Origin: Flavobacterium faecale
Lineage (GTDB): Bacteria > Bacteroidota > Bacteroidia > Flavobacteriales > Flavobacteriaceae
Assembly (NCBI RefSeq): GCF_003076455.1
Contig: NZ_CP020918.1
Span: 2,046,001-2,110,000, forward strand
Reading direction: 5' to 3'
DNA: 64,000 bases
Shown here: in pieces, positions 25,081 through 33,671 of the stretch
How the letters are laid out: each line of letters begins with the position of its first letter
How positions within the stretch are numbered: the first letter of the stretch is position 1
The notes under the pieces: model-generated
What the model was told of the DNA's origin: nothing
Database searches by the model: none
The model's input: only the letters and a program-made list of their open reading frames with translations
Program-made: the position numbers and the translations under genes

Positions 25081-26352
25081 TTATTTTTTGGCCTTTGGTA
25101 CTGGTAAACCGTAGTTTGGTAAAGCAGTAAGCTCTGCAATTTTCACAATTACTTCTACCGCTTTTTGCATGCTCTCTACAGGTACGTACTCATATTTACC
25201 ATGAAAGTTGTGTCCACCAGCAAATATATTCGGGCAAGGTAATCCCATATAAGATAGTTGGCAACCATCTGTTCCACCACGGATGGGTTTGATAATTGGC
25301 TTTACATTTACCTCTTTCATCGCTTTGGCCGCAATGTCTACAATATGTTTTACAGGAGTTACTTTTTCCTTCATGTTGTAATATTGATCCTCTACGACAG
25401 CGATAACAATATCTTCTCCAAATTGCTTGGAATATTTTTTATTGATTTTTGCTGTTATTTTCGAAATTAATTCTTTTCGTTTTTCGAATTTTAGTTTGCT
25501 GTGATCTCTGATAATCAGTTCCAAAACGGTTTCCTCAATGGTTCCTGCAAGGTGGTGTACATGAAAAAAACCATCGTAACCTTTAGTTTCTTGTGGTATG
25601 CCTTTTTTTGGTAATGCGTTTATAAAATCATTAGCAATCAATAGAGAATTGATCATTTTACCTTTGGCATAACCAGGGTGTACGCTTTTACCTTTGAAGG
25701 TAATAGTAGCTCCGGCAGCATTAAAGTTTTCATATTCCAGTTCACCAACTTGACTTCCGTCCATGGTATAGGCCCATTCGGCACCAAATTGTGCTACATC
25801 AAAATGATGTGCTCCACGACCAATTTCTTCATCAGGAGTAAAACCTACTTTAATTTCACCATGTTTGATTTCAGGATGATTGATTAAGTATTCCATTGCA
25901 GTAACAATCTCTGTGATTCCTGCTTTATCATCAGCACCCAAAAGTGTTGTTCCGTCCGTTGTAATTAAGGTTTGCCCTTTATATTGTAATAAATCCTTGA
26001 AATAGTTCGGAGACAAAACGATATTTTGAGCTGCATTTAGTACAATATCATTTCCGTCATAATCTCTAATTATTTGCGGTTTTACATTCGCACCAGAAAA
26101 ATCGGGACTTGTATCAAAGTGCGATATAAAACCAATAGTTGGTACCTCATGCTCAACATTTGATGGCAAAGTTGCCATGATATAAGCTTTGTCACTTATA
26201 GTAACATCTTGCATACCAATAGTTTTTAATTCCGTTACCAATAAATTGGCTAGATCCCATTGCTTTTGGGTACTCGGAGTAGTAGCAGACTTTGAGTCAG
26301 ATTCGGTGTCTATGGTTACGTAACTGATGAAACGATCTATAATAGGTTGCAT
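25081..26352 (-). CDS. pepT: Peptidase T (tripeptide aminopeptidase)
   Basis: This protein of 423 residues belongs to the M20 metallopeptidases, which remove the N-terminal residue of tripeptides in the cytoplasm using two zinc ions. Motifs: [13 protein letters not shown] (first zinc histidine and aspartate, about residues 77-89), LGADDKAG (bridging aspartate, ~140), [14 protein letters not shown] (catalytic glutamate pair, ~175), and a C-terminal [17 protein letters not shown] (~375). Length agrees with E. coli PepT (408). The ATG at 26352 begins [19 protein letters not shown], the usual N-terminus. A longer in-frame reading upstream is rejected because a -7 promoter box (26377-26384) lies within it. 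Single gene, ending at the hairpin at 25021-25050. Confidence 0.95.
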   Translation of the reverse strand: MQPIIDRFISYVTIDTESDSKSATTPSTQKQWDLANLLVTELKTIGMQDVTISDKAYIMATLPSNVEHEVPTIGFISHFDTSPDFSGANVKPQIIRDYDGNDIVLNAAQNIVLSPNYFKDLLQYKGQTLITTDGTTLLGADDKAGITEIVTAMEYLINHPEIKHGEIKVGFTPDEEIGRGAHHFDVAQFGAEWAYTMDGSQVGELEYENFNAAGATITFKGKSVHPGYAKGKMINSLLIANDFINALPKKGIPQETKGYDGFFHVHHLAGTIEETVLELIIRDHSKLKFEKRKELISKITAKINKKYSKQFGEDIVIAVVEDQYYNMKEKVTPVKHIVDIAAKAMKEVNVKPIIKPIRGGTDGCQLSYMGLPCPNIFAGGHNFHGKYEYVPVESMQKAVEVIVKIAELTALPNYGLPVPKAKK

Positions 26353-26376
26353 AAATTTATTTTTTTTGTGAAGAAG

Positions 26377-26384
26377 CAAAGATA
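26377..26384 (-). promoter_or_regulatory. -7 promoter box of pepT
   Basis: Read on the minus strand this is TATCTTTG followed by CTTC, a match to TAnnTTTG, 25 bases before the pepT ATG. It supports that start codon. Confidence 0.5.
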
Positions 26385-26549
26385 CCTTTTTCGATTTAAT
26401 TAAAAGTTTGGTCCGCAAAGATTCATAGAGAGAATGCGCAGAGATTCGCTAAGTTTCTGCATAATCTGTGATTCCGTAGGAATCTAGCGGTATTATTTGT
26501 GGTAATTTTTTTTTGAGAAACTGGACAAAATCTATCTGTTTGTTTTTTT

Positions 26550-27020
26550 AAACACATAGATTCATAGAGTTTTGTAGTGTTATATTTAGTCGTTTTACTC
26601 TCATAGGGAGCATAGTGTGTGAGGTGTAAGTAGGACTTTTTTTTAAACAGATAGAGTCATAGAATTTTGTATTATAAATTTCAGTCGTTTTACTCTCATA
26701 GGACGCATAGTGTGTGAGGTGTAAGTAGGACTTTTTTTTTAAACACATAGATTCATAGCATTTTGGAGTGCTATGTTCAGTCGTTTTACTCTCATAGGGA
26801 ACATAGTGTGTGAGGTGTGAAAAGAGTTTTTTTAAACACATAGATTCATAGATTTTGAAAGTGCTATATCTAGTCGTTTTACTCTCATAGTTTACATAGT
26901 GAGTGAGGTATAAACAGGAGTTTTTTTAAACACATAGATTCATAGATTTTGAAAGTGCTATATCTAGTCGTTTTACTCTCATAGGGAGCATATTGTGTGG
27001 CGTGTGAAAAGAGTTTTTTT
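26550..27020. repeat. Tandem array of five ~94-bp direct repeats (CATAGATTCATAG family)
   Basis: Units begin AAACACATAGATTCATAG at about 26550, 26645, 26741, 26834 and 26928 (spacing 95, 96, 93, 94). Each has a core TAGTCGTTTTACTCTCATAG, then AGCATAGTGTGTGAGGTGTAA, ending in a T-run. Divergence among copies is low. The apparent reading frame at 26548-26841 (residues HYAPYES repeated) only mirrors the repeat. The stretch 26410-26500 just before it holds loosely related ATTCATAGAGAG and the small hairpin GATTCC-GTA-GGAATC (26470-26484). Confidence 0.92.
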
Positions 27021-27056
27021 CAACTCAGATTATCGAAATAAAATAAAACTTAAATA

Positions 27057-27137
27057 ATAATCTGTGTTAATCTGTGGAATCTGTGTTTACTTTGTTAGCT
27101 ACAAAATAAATCTGTGCCAATTCGTGCAATTCGTGTT
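27057..27137. repeat. Single diverged copy of the CTGTG/TTCGTG repeat family
   Basis: Contains AATCTGTGTTAATCTGTGG, ATCTGTGTTTACTTTG and CTGTGCCAATTCGTGCAATTCGTG, in the same order as a unit of the array at 3258-4085. It abuts the end of the DUF1003 gene. Confidence 0.75.
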
Positions 27138-27147
27138 GAAAAACAAT

Positions 27148-27555
27148 CTATTTCATTTCCTCCAGAATTCGAATAATCTTATCTAATTTTTCGATTTCGA
27201 TGGAGTTTAATTTATCAGCCAAAGCTTCAATTTCGAGTTTTGCTTCTTTGTTGGTGTTGTAGTCGTCTTGTGCTTGTACACGGTCACGTTCATTTTGACG
27301 GTTTTGTGCCATCATAATTATAGGTGCAGCATAAGCAGCTTGGGTAGAAAACAATAAGTTTAACAAAATAAATGGATAAGCATCCCAATGTTTGAAAAAG
27401 GCAACCATATTTAGTCCCATCCAAATGATTACAAAGACAGTTTGGATGATAATAAAGCGCCAAGATCCCATTCCTTTGGCGACAGCATCAGCTATTCGGC
27501 CACCATAATTAAGATTTTCACGGTAGCTTTGGTGCCAGTTTTTATTCAGATTCAT
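27148..27555 (-). CDS. DUF1003 membrane protein
   Basis: This 135-residue protein has two closely spaced membrane helices (about residues 32-54 and 61-79) in the DUF1003 layout: RIADAVAKGMGSWRFIIIQTV, then WDAYPFILLNLLFSTQAAYAAPIIMMAQNR (in pieces), the block that defines the family. The C-terminal ~45 residues are charged and probably coiled coil (KLEIEALADKLNSIEIEKLDKI). Both helices insert in the inner membrane. The molecular function of DUF1003 is unknown to me. ATG at 27555; single gene. Length is short compared with the ~160-200 residues of many relatives, because the N-terminal zinc-finger-like segment some carry is absent. Confidence 0.88.
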   Translation of the reverse strand: MNLNKNWHQSYRENLNYGGRIADAVAKGMGSWRFIIIQTVFVIIWMGLNMVAFFKHWDAYPFILLNLLFSTQAAYAAPIIMMAQNRQNERDRVQAQDDYNTNKEAKLEIEALADKLNSIEIEKLDKIIRILEEMK

Positions 27556-27696
27556 AAGAGTATAATTTTATGATATAAAGTAACGAAAGTTTTTAGTACG
27601 AGCTAAAATAAAGAAATAAACTTTTATAGCATGTATATTAGGTAGATTGCAGCTTAAAAATACTTCTCAACAGTTTCTATTTCGGTTAGATAGTAG

Positions 27697-27704
27697 TATT
27701 TTTG
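27697..27704 (+). promoter_or_regulatory. -7 promoter box of pyrD
   Basis: TATTTTTG followed by CC matches TAnnTTTG and is 20 bases before the ATG at 27725. It lies inside the longer in-frame extension from 27647, so it argues for the shorter protein. Confidence 0.5.
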
Positions 27705-27724
27705 CCAAAATTAAAAAATCAGCT

Positions 27725-28744
27725 ATGTACAAGTTACTATTACGTCCCTTACTTTTTTGTTTTGACCCTGAGAAAGTACATTACTTCACTTTTTCATTAG
27801 TTCGTTTTACCTCAAAAATCCCTGGTTTTAGTGCTTTGTACAGATCTTTGTATTTGGTAGATGATAAACGTTTGGAAACAGAAGTGTTTGGGTTGAAATT
27901 TAAAAATCCGGTCGGACTAGCAGCTGGTTTTGATAAGGATGCGAAATTGTACAAAGAATTATCCAATTTTGGTTTTGGTTTTATCGAAATCGGAACTTTA
28001 ACTCCCAAAGGACAAGATGGAAATCCAAAAACGCGTCTCTTTCGGTTAAAAGAAGACCAAGCGATTATCAACAGAATGGGTTTTAATAATGGTGGTGTAC
28101 TTGAAGCTGTTGAACGATTGAAATCAAACAACGGCGTTTTGATTGGTGGAAATATTGGTAAAAATAAACTTACACCCAACGAAGAGGCAACTTTAGATTA
28201 CGAAATTTGTTTTGATGCCTTGTATGCTCACGTAGATTATTTTGTTGTGAATGTTAGTTCACCAAACACGCCCAATTTGCGTGCCTTGCAGGACAAAGAA
28301 CCATTGACACAATTGTTGCAAACACTACAAAATAAAAATATAGCCAAGCCAAAACAAAAACCAATTTTACTAAAAATCGCTCCAGATTTGACAGACGATC
28401 AATTACTAGATATTATTGATATTGTTAATGCTACCAAAATTGCAGGTGTAATTGCCACCAATACAACAATCTCCCGTGAAGGTTTACAGTCAGAAAACAA
28501 AACGGAAATGGGTGGCCTGTCAGGAAAACCATTGACAAAACGATCTACAGAGGTGATTCGATTTTTATCTCAAAAAAGCAATAAATCATTTCCAATCATC
28601 GGAGTAGGAGGGATACATACCGCCGAAGATGCTTTAGAAAAATTAGATGCAGGTGCAAGTTTGGTACAACTCTATACCGGATTTATTTATGAAGGCCCTG
28701 CTTTGGTAAAAGCCATTAATAAAAAGATTTTGGCTAGAAAATAA
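27725..28744 (+). CDS. pyrD: Dihydroorotate dehydrogenase (quinone), class 2
   Basis: This protein of 339 residues oxidises dihydroorotate to orotate in pyrimidine synthesis and passes electrons to quinone at the inner membrane. It has the class 2 N-terminal helical extension ([21 protein letters not shown]). FMN and substrate motifs follow: [14 protein letters not shown] (~58-71), [20 protein letters not shown] (~83-102), NRMGFNN (~112-118), [12 protein letters not shown] with the class 2 catalytic serine (~175-186), KIAPDLTD (~218-225) and the C-terminal [11 protein letters not shown] and [10 protein letters not shown]. The start is the ATG at 27725, supported by the promoter box at 27697-27704. 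Transcription ends at the hairpin at 28770-28806. Confidence 0.96.
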   Translation: MYKLLLRPLLFCFDPEKVHYFTFSLVRFTSKIPGFSALYRSLYLVDDKRLETEVFGLKFKNPVGLAAGFDKDAKLYKELSNFGFGFIEIGTLTPKGQDGNPKTRLFRLKEDQAIINRMGFNNGGVLEAVERLKSNNGVLIGGNIGKNKLTPNEEATLDYEICFDALYAHVDYFVVNVSSPNTPNLRALQDKEPLTQLLQTLQNKNIAKPKQKPILLKIAPDLTDDQLLDIIDIVNATKIAGVIATNTTISREGLQSENKTEMGGLSGKPLTKRSTEVIRFLSQKSNKSFPIIGVGGIHTAEDALEKLDAGASLVQLYTGFIYEGPALVKAINKKILARK

Positions 28745-28769
28745 TTTTTCGATCTATAAATTTTATGCT

Positions 28770-28806
28770 AACCAACCCTGTTTTTAAAAATACGGTTGGT
28801 TTTTTT
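28770..28806 (+). terminator. Intrinsic terminator of pyrD
   Basis: AACCAACC pairs with GGTTGGTT, followed by a T-run, 26 bases after the pyrD stop. Confidence 0.85.
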
Positions 28807-28837
28807 ACTTAAAAATAGTACAAATTAAAACCAGGCT

Positions 28838-29758
28838 ATGTTTAATATCATTCTTATTTTTGTCTTCCTGCTGTTGGGAATCGTTTTGCAAAATGTTAGA
28901 AAGTTTCCAGTTTTATCGGCTTACAAAATCCTGAACAAAATTGTGGTGACGGTTTGTTTACCTGCAATTGTATTGTATTATATTCCAAAATTAGTTTGGA
29001 GTAATGAACTTTTATACCCTATTGGTGCAGCGTGGATCGGTTTTGTAGTGGCTTTTCTTTTGTTTTATTTTCTAGGAAAAAAATGGGGATGGTCCAACAA
29101 ATTAATCGGTTGCCTTGTCTTGACTGCTGGTCTCGGAAACACATCGTTCTTAGGATACCCAATTATTAGTGCTTTGTATGGCGAAGCGGGGCTAAAGATT
29201 GCTATTTTGGTTGATCAGCCAGGGACTGTAGTCGTGTTATCTACTTTGGGTATTTTTGTGGCAACTTATTTTTCGAAAGACAATCTGAATCCCATGCAAA
29301 TGTTGGTTCGAGTTTTTAAATTTCCTCCCTTTGTGTTTTTTATTATCGCTTGCTTACTGAATGTTTTTTCGATTTCAATTAATGAAAATCTACAAATCAT
29401 CCTGAAAAGTTTAGGAAGTATTATGGCGCCATTGGCATTAACATCGGTAGGGTTGCAGTTGCGATTTGAGCGTAAAAGTCAACATTGGCGCTTTTTGGGT
29501 TTTGGTCTTTTGTACAAATTAATCTTGACTCCTGCATTGATCTATGTGTTGTATGTGATGATTTTGGGTCAAAAATCGTCCATGATTGGGGTGGTATTAA
29601 TGGAAACCGCTATGGCATCCAATATTACCGCAAGTATTTTGGCAGCAAGCTATGGTCTCAAGCCTCGACTAGCGAGCATGATGATTGGATATGGGATTCC
29701 GCTATCGTTCATTTCTCTTATTTTTTGGTACTTTGTTGCGCAATATAGTGCCGTCTAA
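28838..29758 (+). CDS. AEC-family transporter (auxin-efflux-carrier type)
   Basis: This 306-residue inner-membrane protein is made almost only of hydrophobic helices (about ten), with the family features LNKIVVTVCLPAIVLYYIPK near the start and LTAGLGNTSFLGYPIISALYG (two pieces, ~93-113). A second-half repeat follows (SIMAPLALTSVGLQLRF, then METAMASNITASILAASYGL). The bent helices with N and P residues at their centres are typical of the bile-acid/AEC fold. Bacterial members carry malonate, malate or similar weak acids; the substrate here cannot be told. ATG at 28838, 32 bases after the pyrD terminator, so probably separately transcribed. The peroxiredoxin gene follows 91 bases later. Confidence 0.9.
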   Translation: MFNIILIFVFLLLGIVLQNVRKFPVLSAYKILNKIVVTVCLPAIVLYYIPKLVWSNELLYPIGAAWIGFVVAFLLFYFLGKKWGWSNKLIGCLVLTAGLGNTSFLGYPIISALYGEAGLKIAILVDQPGTVVVLSTLGIFVATYFSKDNLNPMQMLVRVFKFPPFVFFIIACLLNVFSISINENLQIILKSLGSIMAPLALTSVGLQLRFERKSQHWRFLGFGLLYKLILTPALIYVLYVMILGQKSSMIGVVLMETAMASNITASILAASYGLKPRLASMMIGYGIPLSFISLIFWYFVAQYSAV

Positions 29759-29849
29759 AAGTCCTTTTAGCCTTTATTTATGATTTGATACTAGCACTAT
29801 TTGCCTTTTTTTTCCTAATTTTAATCAAAATTTAAAATTACATAGCACT

Positions 29850-30488
29850 ATGGCAACAATACGATTAGGAGATATAGCTCCAGATTTTACTACAGATACA
29901 ACACAAGGAAAAATAAGTTTTCATGAATGGCTAGGTGACTCTTGGGGAGTTTTGTTTTCGCACCCATCCGATTTCACGCCTGTATGTACAACCGAGTTAG
30001 GAACAGTAGCAAACTATTTTCCTGAATTTCAAAAACGAAATACCAAAGTAATTGCTTTGAGTGTAGATGGTGTAGAGTCGCATTTGAAATGGATTAAGGA
30101 TATTGAGGAGACTCAAAATGTAACCCTACAATACCCAATTATCGCTGACGAAAGTAAAGAAGTGGCCAATCTATATGATATGATTCACCCAAATGCTGAT
30201 AATACGCTAACGGTACGTTCGGTATTTATAATTGGTGCAGACAAAAAAGTGAAGTTGATCTTGACCTATCCTGCGTCAACAGGAAGAAATTTTGACGAAT
30301 TACTTCGTGTGATTGATAGTTTGCAATTAACAGCTGATTATAGTGTAGCTACTCCAGCAAACTGGAAAGACGGTGATGACGTTGTAATTTCAACTGCTAT
30401 CAAAGACGAAGATATTCCAGCGAAATTCCCAAAAGGATTCAACCGCATCAAATATTATTTGAGAATGACACCACAACCTAATAAATAA
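29850..30488 (+). CDS. 1-Cys peroxiredoxin, Prx6 type
   Basis: This 212-residue cytoplasmic peroxidase has the peroxidatic cysteine C46 in the motif HPSDFTPVCTTE. It has the Prx6-type C-terminal domain (VRSVFIIGADKKVKLILTYPASTGRNFDELLRVIDSLQ in parts, then ATPANWKDGDDVVI and FPKGF). There is no other cysteine in the protein, so it must be a 1-Cys enzyme that depends on an outside thiol for recycling. It reduces hydrogen peroxide and organic hydroperoxides. Length matches the family (about 210-220). ATG at 29850, followed by a strong bidirectional terminator; it appears to be a single-gene unit. No OxyR- or PerR-like site was recognised upstream. Confidence 0.94.
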   Translation: MATIRLGDIAPDFTTDTTQGKISFHEWLGDSWGVLFSHPSDFTPVCTTELGTVANYFPEFQKRNTKVIALSVDGVESHLKWIKDIEETQNVTLQYPIIADESKEVANLYDMIHPNADNTLTVRSVFIIGADKKVKLILTYPASTGRNFDELLRVIDSLQLTADYSVATPANWKDGDDVVISTAIKDEDIPAKFPKGFNRIKYYLRMTPQPNK

Positions 30489-30625
30489 GGGTGTTACCAA
30501 ATTGACCGATTAAGTGTTATCAAGTTATAAGGAATCAACTTAGTCAAACAATATTAAAATTATGTCTTGCACGTTTTACTACTATATCAAATATAGGAGA
30601 TATCAATATGTTCCTCACATAGCAT

Positions 30626-30666
30626 AAAAAAAAAGGGAATTCAAATTAGTTTTGAATTCCCTTTTT
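30626..30666. terminator. Bidirectional intrinsic terminator
   Basis: AAGGGAATTCAAA pairs with TTTGAATTCCCTT, with A9 on the left and T5 on the right. It lies between the peroxiredoxin gene (plus) and the GH13 gene (minus). Confidence 0.88.
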
Positions 30667-30732
30667 GATGTTCTATAATTTTGATGAATTTGCAAAAGTC
30701 TTATTCTATTACTTTTTCGCAAAAAAAACAAT

Positions 30733-32541
30733 TTAATCCTCGTTTGTTGTAGGTACAAAAATTAATGCAGCATAAGCTGGTAAGTTTGACGTTGCCTTCA
30801 TGGCTTCATTGTCATAACCTTCCTGATCAATTTGAATAGGATGAACTTCCATATCGGTAAATTCTTCATCATATCCTGTCCAATCACTATTAAATACCAA
30901 TTGAAAACCCGCTGCTTGCGTGATTCCAAAACTGTAATTTTCGTACGATACGTTTGATAAATTTACAAGCACCACCGTCGAATCACTAAAATCTTCTTTA
31001 GTAGATCGTGCGTAGGCCAGTACTTTATTCTGTTCATTAAAGTGCAAAATTTTGGTGAATTGCCCTTTTAATCCTTGGGTTTCAAATTTTTCTTCAGTTC
31101 GCAAGCGTACCAAGTCTCTTACCATTCTAGTAATGCCCTTGTGCTTTTTCTGTTGGTCCCAATCAAGTGCTTCTGTATCTTGAAAATATTCATCTTCAAT
31201 AAATTCCTGACCTTGAAACAACATCGGGATTCCTGGTGATGTTAGAGTAATAGCAATTCCTAAGATTGCTCTCTTCTTGCCAAAGAAGCTATCTGCGTTT
31301 CCTGGCTCAATCTCTTCAGGTACGCGCGCTTTGCCATTCGCAACCTCATCATGAGATTCGGTATATATAATTCTTTCAAAAGCATCTATATTGTATTTAA
31401 ATAAGATGGCATCAACTAATGCTTGCATATCGCGGTGCTCATCTCCTTGTTCAATTAAAACTTTTCTAACTGGGTGTACAAAATTCATGTCCCATTGTGA
31501 TCCATAACCTAATCCACCATTCTCAGTAGATAGTGTTACCAAATCATCACCTTTCAAATCTTCGGCAATAGTTAATTTACCTGGATATTTTGAGTTAATT
31601 TCAGCATTAATATCTCTCATTAACTGATTTCCTTCTGGTATTTCTGTATCATATCCCAATCCACCACCTTCATAACGTATGTATGAGGTAGCGTCCATTC
31701 GTAAACCATCACAATGATAATCTTCAATCCACATCAAGGCATTGTCTCGTATGTATTGACGAACTTCGTCGCGACCATAGTCAGGTCTTGAATCACCCCA
31801 TGGAGTCTCAGATCTGTGATCATTGTAGAAATAAATTCCACCTTTATCATTTTCAGACCAGCCATCAAATTGCCATAAATCCATATCCGAAGGGCCAAAA
31901 TGATTGTAAACAACATCCAAAATTACGGCTATACCTTCTTTGTGAAAAGCATTTACCATTTTTGCAAATGCTTCTGCACCACCATAATCACGCTCAATGG
32001 CAAATGGATACGATGGGTTGTAACCCCAAGAGATACCTCCAGCAAATTCGGCAATTGGTAGTATTTCAACGCAGTTTATTGCCAATGATTTCAAATATGG
32101 AATTTTCTTGATTACATCTTCAAACGTAGCCACTTGGTCTTCCTGTTTTCTATTGAAGGTACCAACGTGCAATTCGTAAATTACCAAATTGTTCCATGAT
32201 TTCATTTCGAAATCTTGGTCTTCCCATTCAAATTCGATGTTTGTAACCAATGAATTTCCGTTACTGTTAGTCATCTCTTTGGCGTAAGGATCATTACGCT
32301 CCAAGATTTGCTTACCATTGTGAATGATGAACTTGTATTCATCACCTGCTTTTGCATTTTTTACCGTAACTGCCCAATAGCCATTTTCTTCTGCCTTGAG
32401 TTTGTTTTTACTTTTGCTCCATTCGTTGAATGTGCCCGTAACATACACTTTGTCCGCATTGGGTGCCCACACTCTAAAGGTGGTTCCTGCTTTAGATACT
32501 ATCGCACCCATGCCTTCGACTTTTGCTATAATCTTTTCCAT
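30733..32541 (-). CDS. GH13 alpha-amylase-superfamily enzyme with CBM48 (branching-enzyme-like)
   Basis: This 602-residue protein has no signal peptide, so it should be cytoplasmic. The N-terminal CBM48-type domain (about residues 12-105: TTFRVWAPNADKVYVTGTFN) is followed by the catalytic (beta/alpha)8 barrel and a C-terminal beta domain. Catalytic residues are visible: nucleophile D283 in DGLRMDAT, acid/base E327 in IAEDLKG, and transition-state D398 in TESHDEV. Substrate residues include DVVYNHFG (209-216). CBM48 with this barrel suggests action on alpha-1,4/1,6 glucans: a branching, debranching or malto-oligosaccharide enzyme. It is shorter than the classic GlgB (~730), so I do not give the symbol. 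A small 54-codon gene overlaps its start by 16 bases. Confidence 0.85.
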   Translation of the reverse strand: MEKIIAKVEGMGAIVSKAGTTFRVWAPNADKVYVTGTFNEWSKSKNKLKAEENGYWAVTVKNAKAGDEYKFIIHNGKQILERNDPYAKEMTNSNGNSLVTNIEFEWEDQDFEMKSWNNLVIYELHVGTFNRKQEDQVATFEDVIKKIPYLKSLAINCVEILPIAEFAGGISWGYNPSYPFAIERDYGGAEAFAKMVNAFHKEGIAVILDVVYNHFGPSDMDLWQFDGWSENDKGGIYFYNDHRSETPWGDSRPDYGRDEVRQYIRDNALMWIEDYHCDGLRMDATSYIRYEGGGLGYDTEIPEGNQLMRDINAEINSKYPGKLTIAEDLKGDDLVTLSTENGGLGYGSQWDMNFVHPVRKVLIEQGDEHRDMQALVDAILFKYNIDAFERIIYTESHDEVANGKARVPEEIEPGNADSFFGKKRAILGIAITLTSPGIPMLFQGQEFIEDEYFQDTEALDWDQQKKHKGITRMVRDLVRLRTEEKFETQGLKGQFTKILHFNEQNKVLAYARSTKEDFSDSTVVLVNLSNVSYENYSFGITQAAGFQLVFNSDWTGYDEEFTDMEVHPIQIDQEGYDNEAMKATSNLPAYAALIFVPTTNED

Positions 32542-32690
32542 AATCTTAGATTTTGCGGAATCGTGTTGCTAGTTAACTCTTTTACCTCTTTGCCATAAAG
32601 CGAAGTTGTTTTTGTCCAAGGGTCATCTTCTCTATTGGTTAATTTAGATTTTGCGTACGTCTTTCCTACTTTTGAAAATTGTGTGTTCAT
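32526..32690 (-). CDS. Small unrecognised protein (54 aa) overlapping the GH13 gene start
   Basis: An ATG at 32690 opens a 54-codon frame ending with a TAG at 32526-32528, inside the first codons of the GH13 gene (overlap 16 bases, +1 relative frame). The peptide begins MNTQFSKVGKTYAKSK and continues with NREDDPWTKTTSLYG. It is hydrophilic and basic, with no membrane segment, and its codons resemble those of neighbouring genes. The tight overlap suggests translational coupling. I do not recognise a family. It could also be a leader peptide, or an unused frame; conservation in relatives would decide. Confidence 0.45.
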   Translation of the reverse strand: MNTQFSKVGKTYAKSKLTNREDDPWTKTTSLYGKEVKELTSNTIPQNLRLWKRL

Positions 32691-33113
32691 CGTGTTTTGT
32701 TTTTTGAATTAGTAATAGAATTTCAACAATACAAAGATGATTCAATTGTCTATTTAGAAAATTATAGAATTTTATGGTGTAGTTATATAATTACAATTTA
32801 TGCACCATTTTTCATTACATTTTAGGACTTATTGCAGGTATTTGATTGTGCTTTCGCTTAAAAGTTATTATCTAATACTAGATGTTAATATTGCTAACAG
32901 TATCTAGAATGCCAATTGCATTAAGGTAGAATGCTTTGGTAGTGAGTTGATTGTGAAATTTTGAGCTACGTTTAAATATTTGTGCGAGCTTACTGAAAAT
33001 CATGATTTTTAGATACTACGTAAATATTGGAAATATGAATTAAAGTAGACCTAAAAGCATTGACAATAAATTCTCCTTGTAGTTTTTATGATCGAAAAGG
33101 CTGCAGTTATAAA
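32691..33113. other. Intergenic stretch without recognised gene
   Basis: About 420 AT-rich bases between the small frame and the receiver-protein terminator. No frame with coding character, repeat or RNA fold was recognised; the left part should hold the promoter of the GH13 operon. Confidence 0.35.
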
Positions 33114-33141
33114 TTAAAAAAGCCAGACGTTGGTCTGGCTG
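33114..33141 (-). terminator. Intrinsic terminator of the REC-only gene
   Basis: AGCCAGAC-GTTG-GTCTGGCT stem (33121-33140) followed on the minus strand by TTTTTTAATTT, 9 bases beyond the stop. Confidence 0.85.
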
Positions 33142-33148
33142 GTTGTTG

Positions 33149-33592
33149 TTATTTTACTAAAATGAAATTGTTTAAATCAGGCTTATGTGACATCCAATTG
33201 ATTTTACTTACGTCAGAAATCATTTTGATGAGGTCGTTGAAATCGTATGGTTTAATGGCATAATAATTTGCTCCAAAATTTAAACTCATTTCGATATCCA
33301 CTTTACTAGAACTAGTAGAGTACATCACGACTGGTACCTGATAAATAGTCGGTTCGTTGCGTATTTCTTTCAATAATTCAAGGCCAGATTTCTTTGGCAT
33401 GTTCACATCTAGAAAAACGACTCCGTTTTTGAATTTGTTATTCATAATCCCTTCTACAAGGTTTTCTCCATTTTTATGAATATGGAGTTCAATTATATTG
33501 GTATGGCTTGTTGCAACGCTATCTACAGCGTCATTAAAAAACATTATATCATCTTCGTCGTCATCGGCATAAAAGATACTTAAGTTACTCAT
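33149..33592 (-). CDS. Stand-alone receiver-domain response regulator (CheY/Rcp1-like)
   Basis: This 147-residue protein consists only of a receiver domain: the acidic cluster DDDEDD (10-15), the phosphoacceptor D62 in FLDVNMP, the threonine/serine position in YSTSS and the lysine in AIKPY. The extended acidic cluster and the slightly long alpha1-beta2 region are typical of the Rcp1-like receivers paired with bacteriophytochrome or other hybrid kinases. No output domain exists, so it must act by protein-protein contact. No kinase gene is adjacent; the cognate kinase is unknown. ATG at 33592, own terminator 9 bases after the stop. The HMA-AraC gene lies 80 bases upstream on the same strand. 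Confidence 0.92.
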   Translation of the reverse strand: MSNLSIFYADDDEDDIMFFNDAVDSVATSHTNIIELHIHKNGENLVEGIMNNKFKNGVVFLDVNMPKKSGLELLKEIRNEPTIYQVPVVMYSTSSSKVDIEMSLNFGANYYAIKPYDFNDLIKMISDVSKINWMSHKPDLNNFILVK

Positions 33593-33671
33593 TGTACGTA
33601 TTCGTTAGTGTGTAAAAGTATTGTATTTATACCATAACGGCTTCACTTTTTGAGTGTATTACTTGTGAATT

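Noticed and set aside
26548..26841. 97-codon frame with repeated HYAPYES peptides
   Set aside because: It exists only because the 94-bp repeats happen to lack stops; composition is not protein-like.
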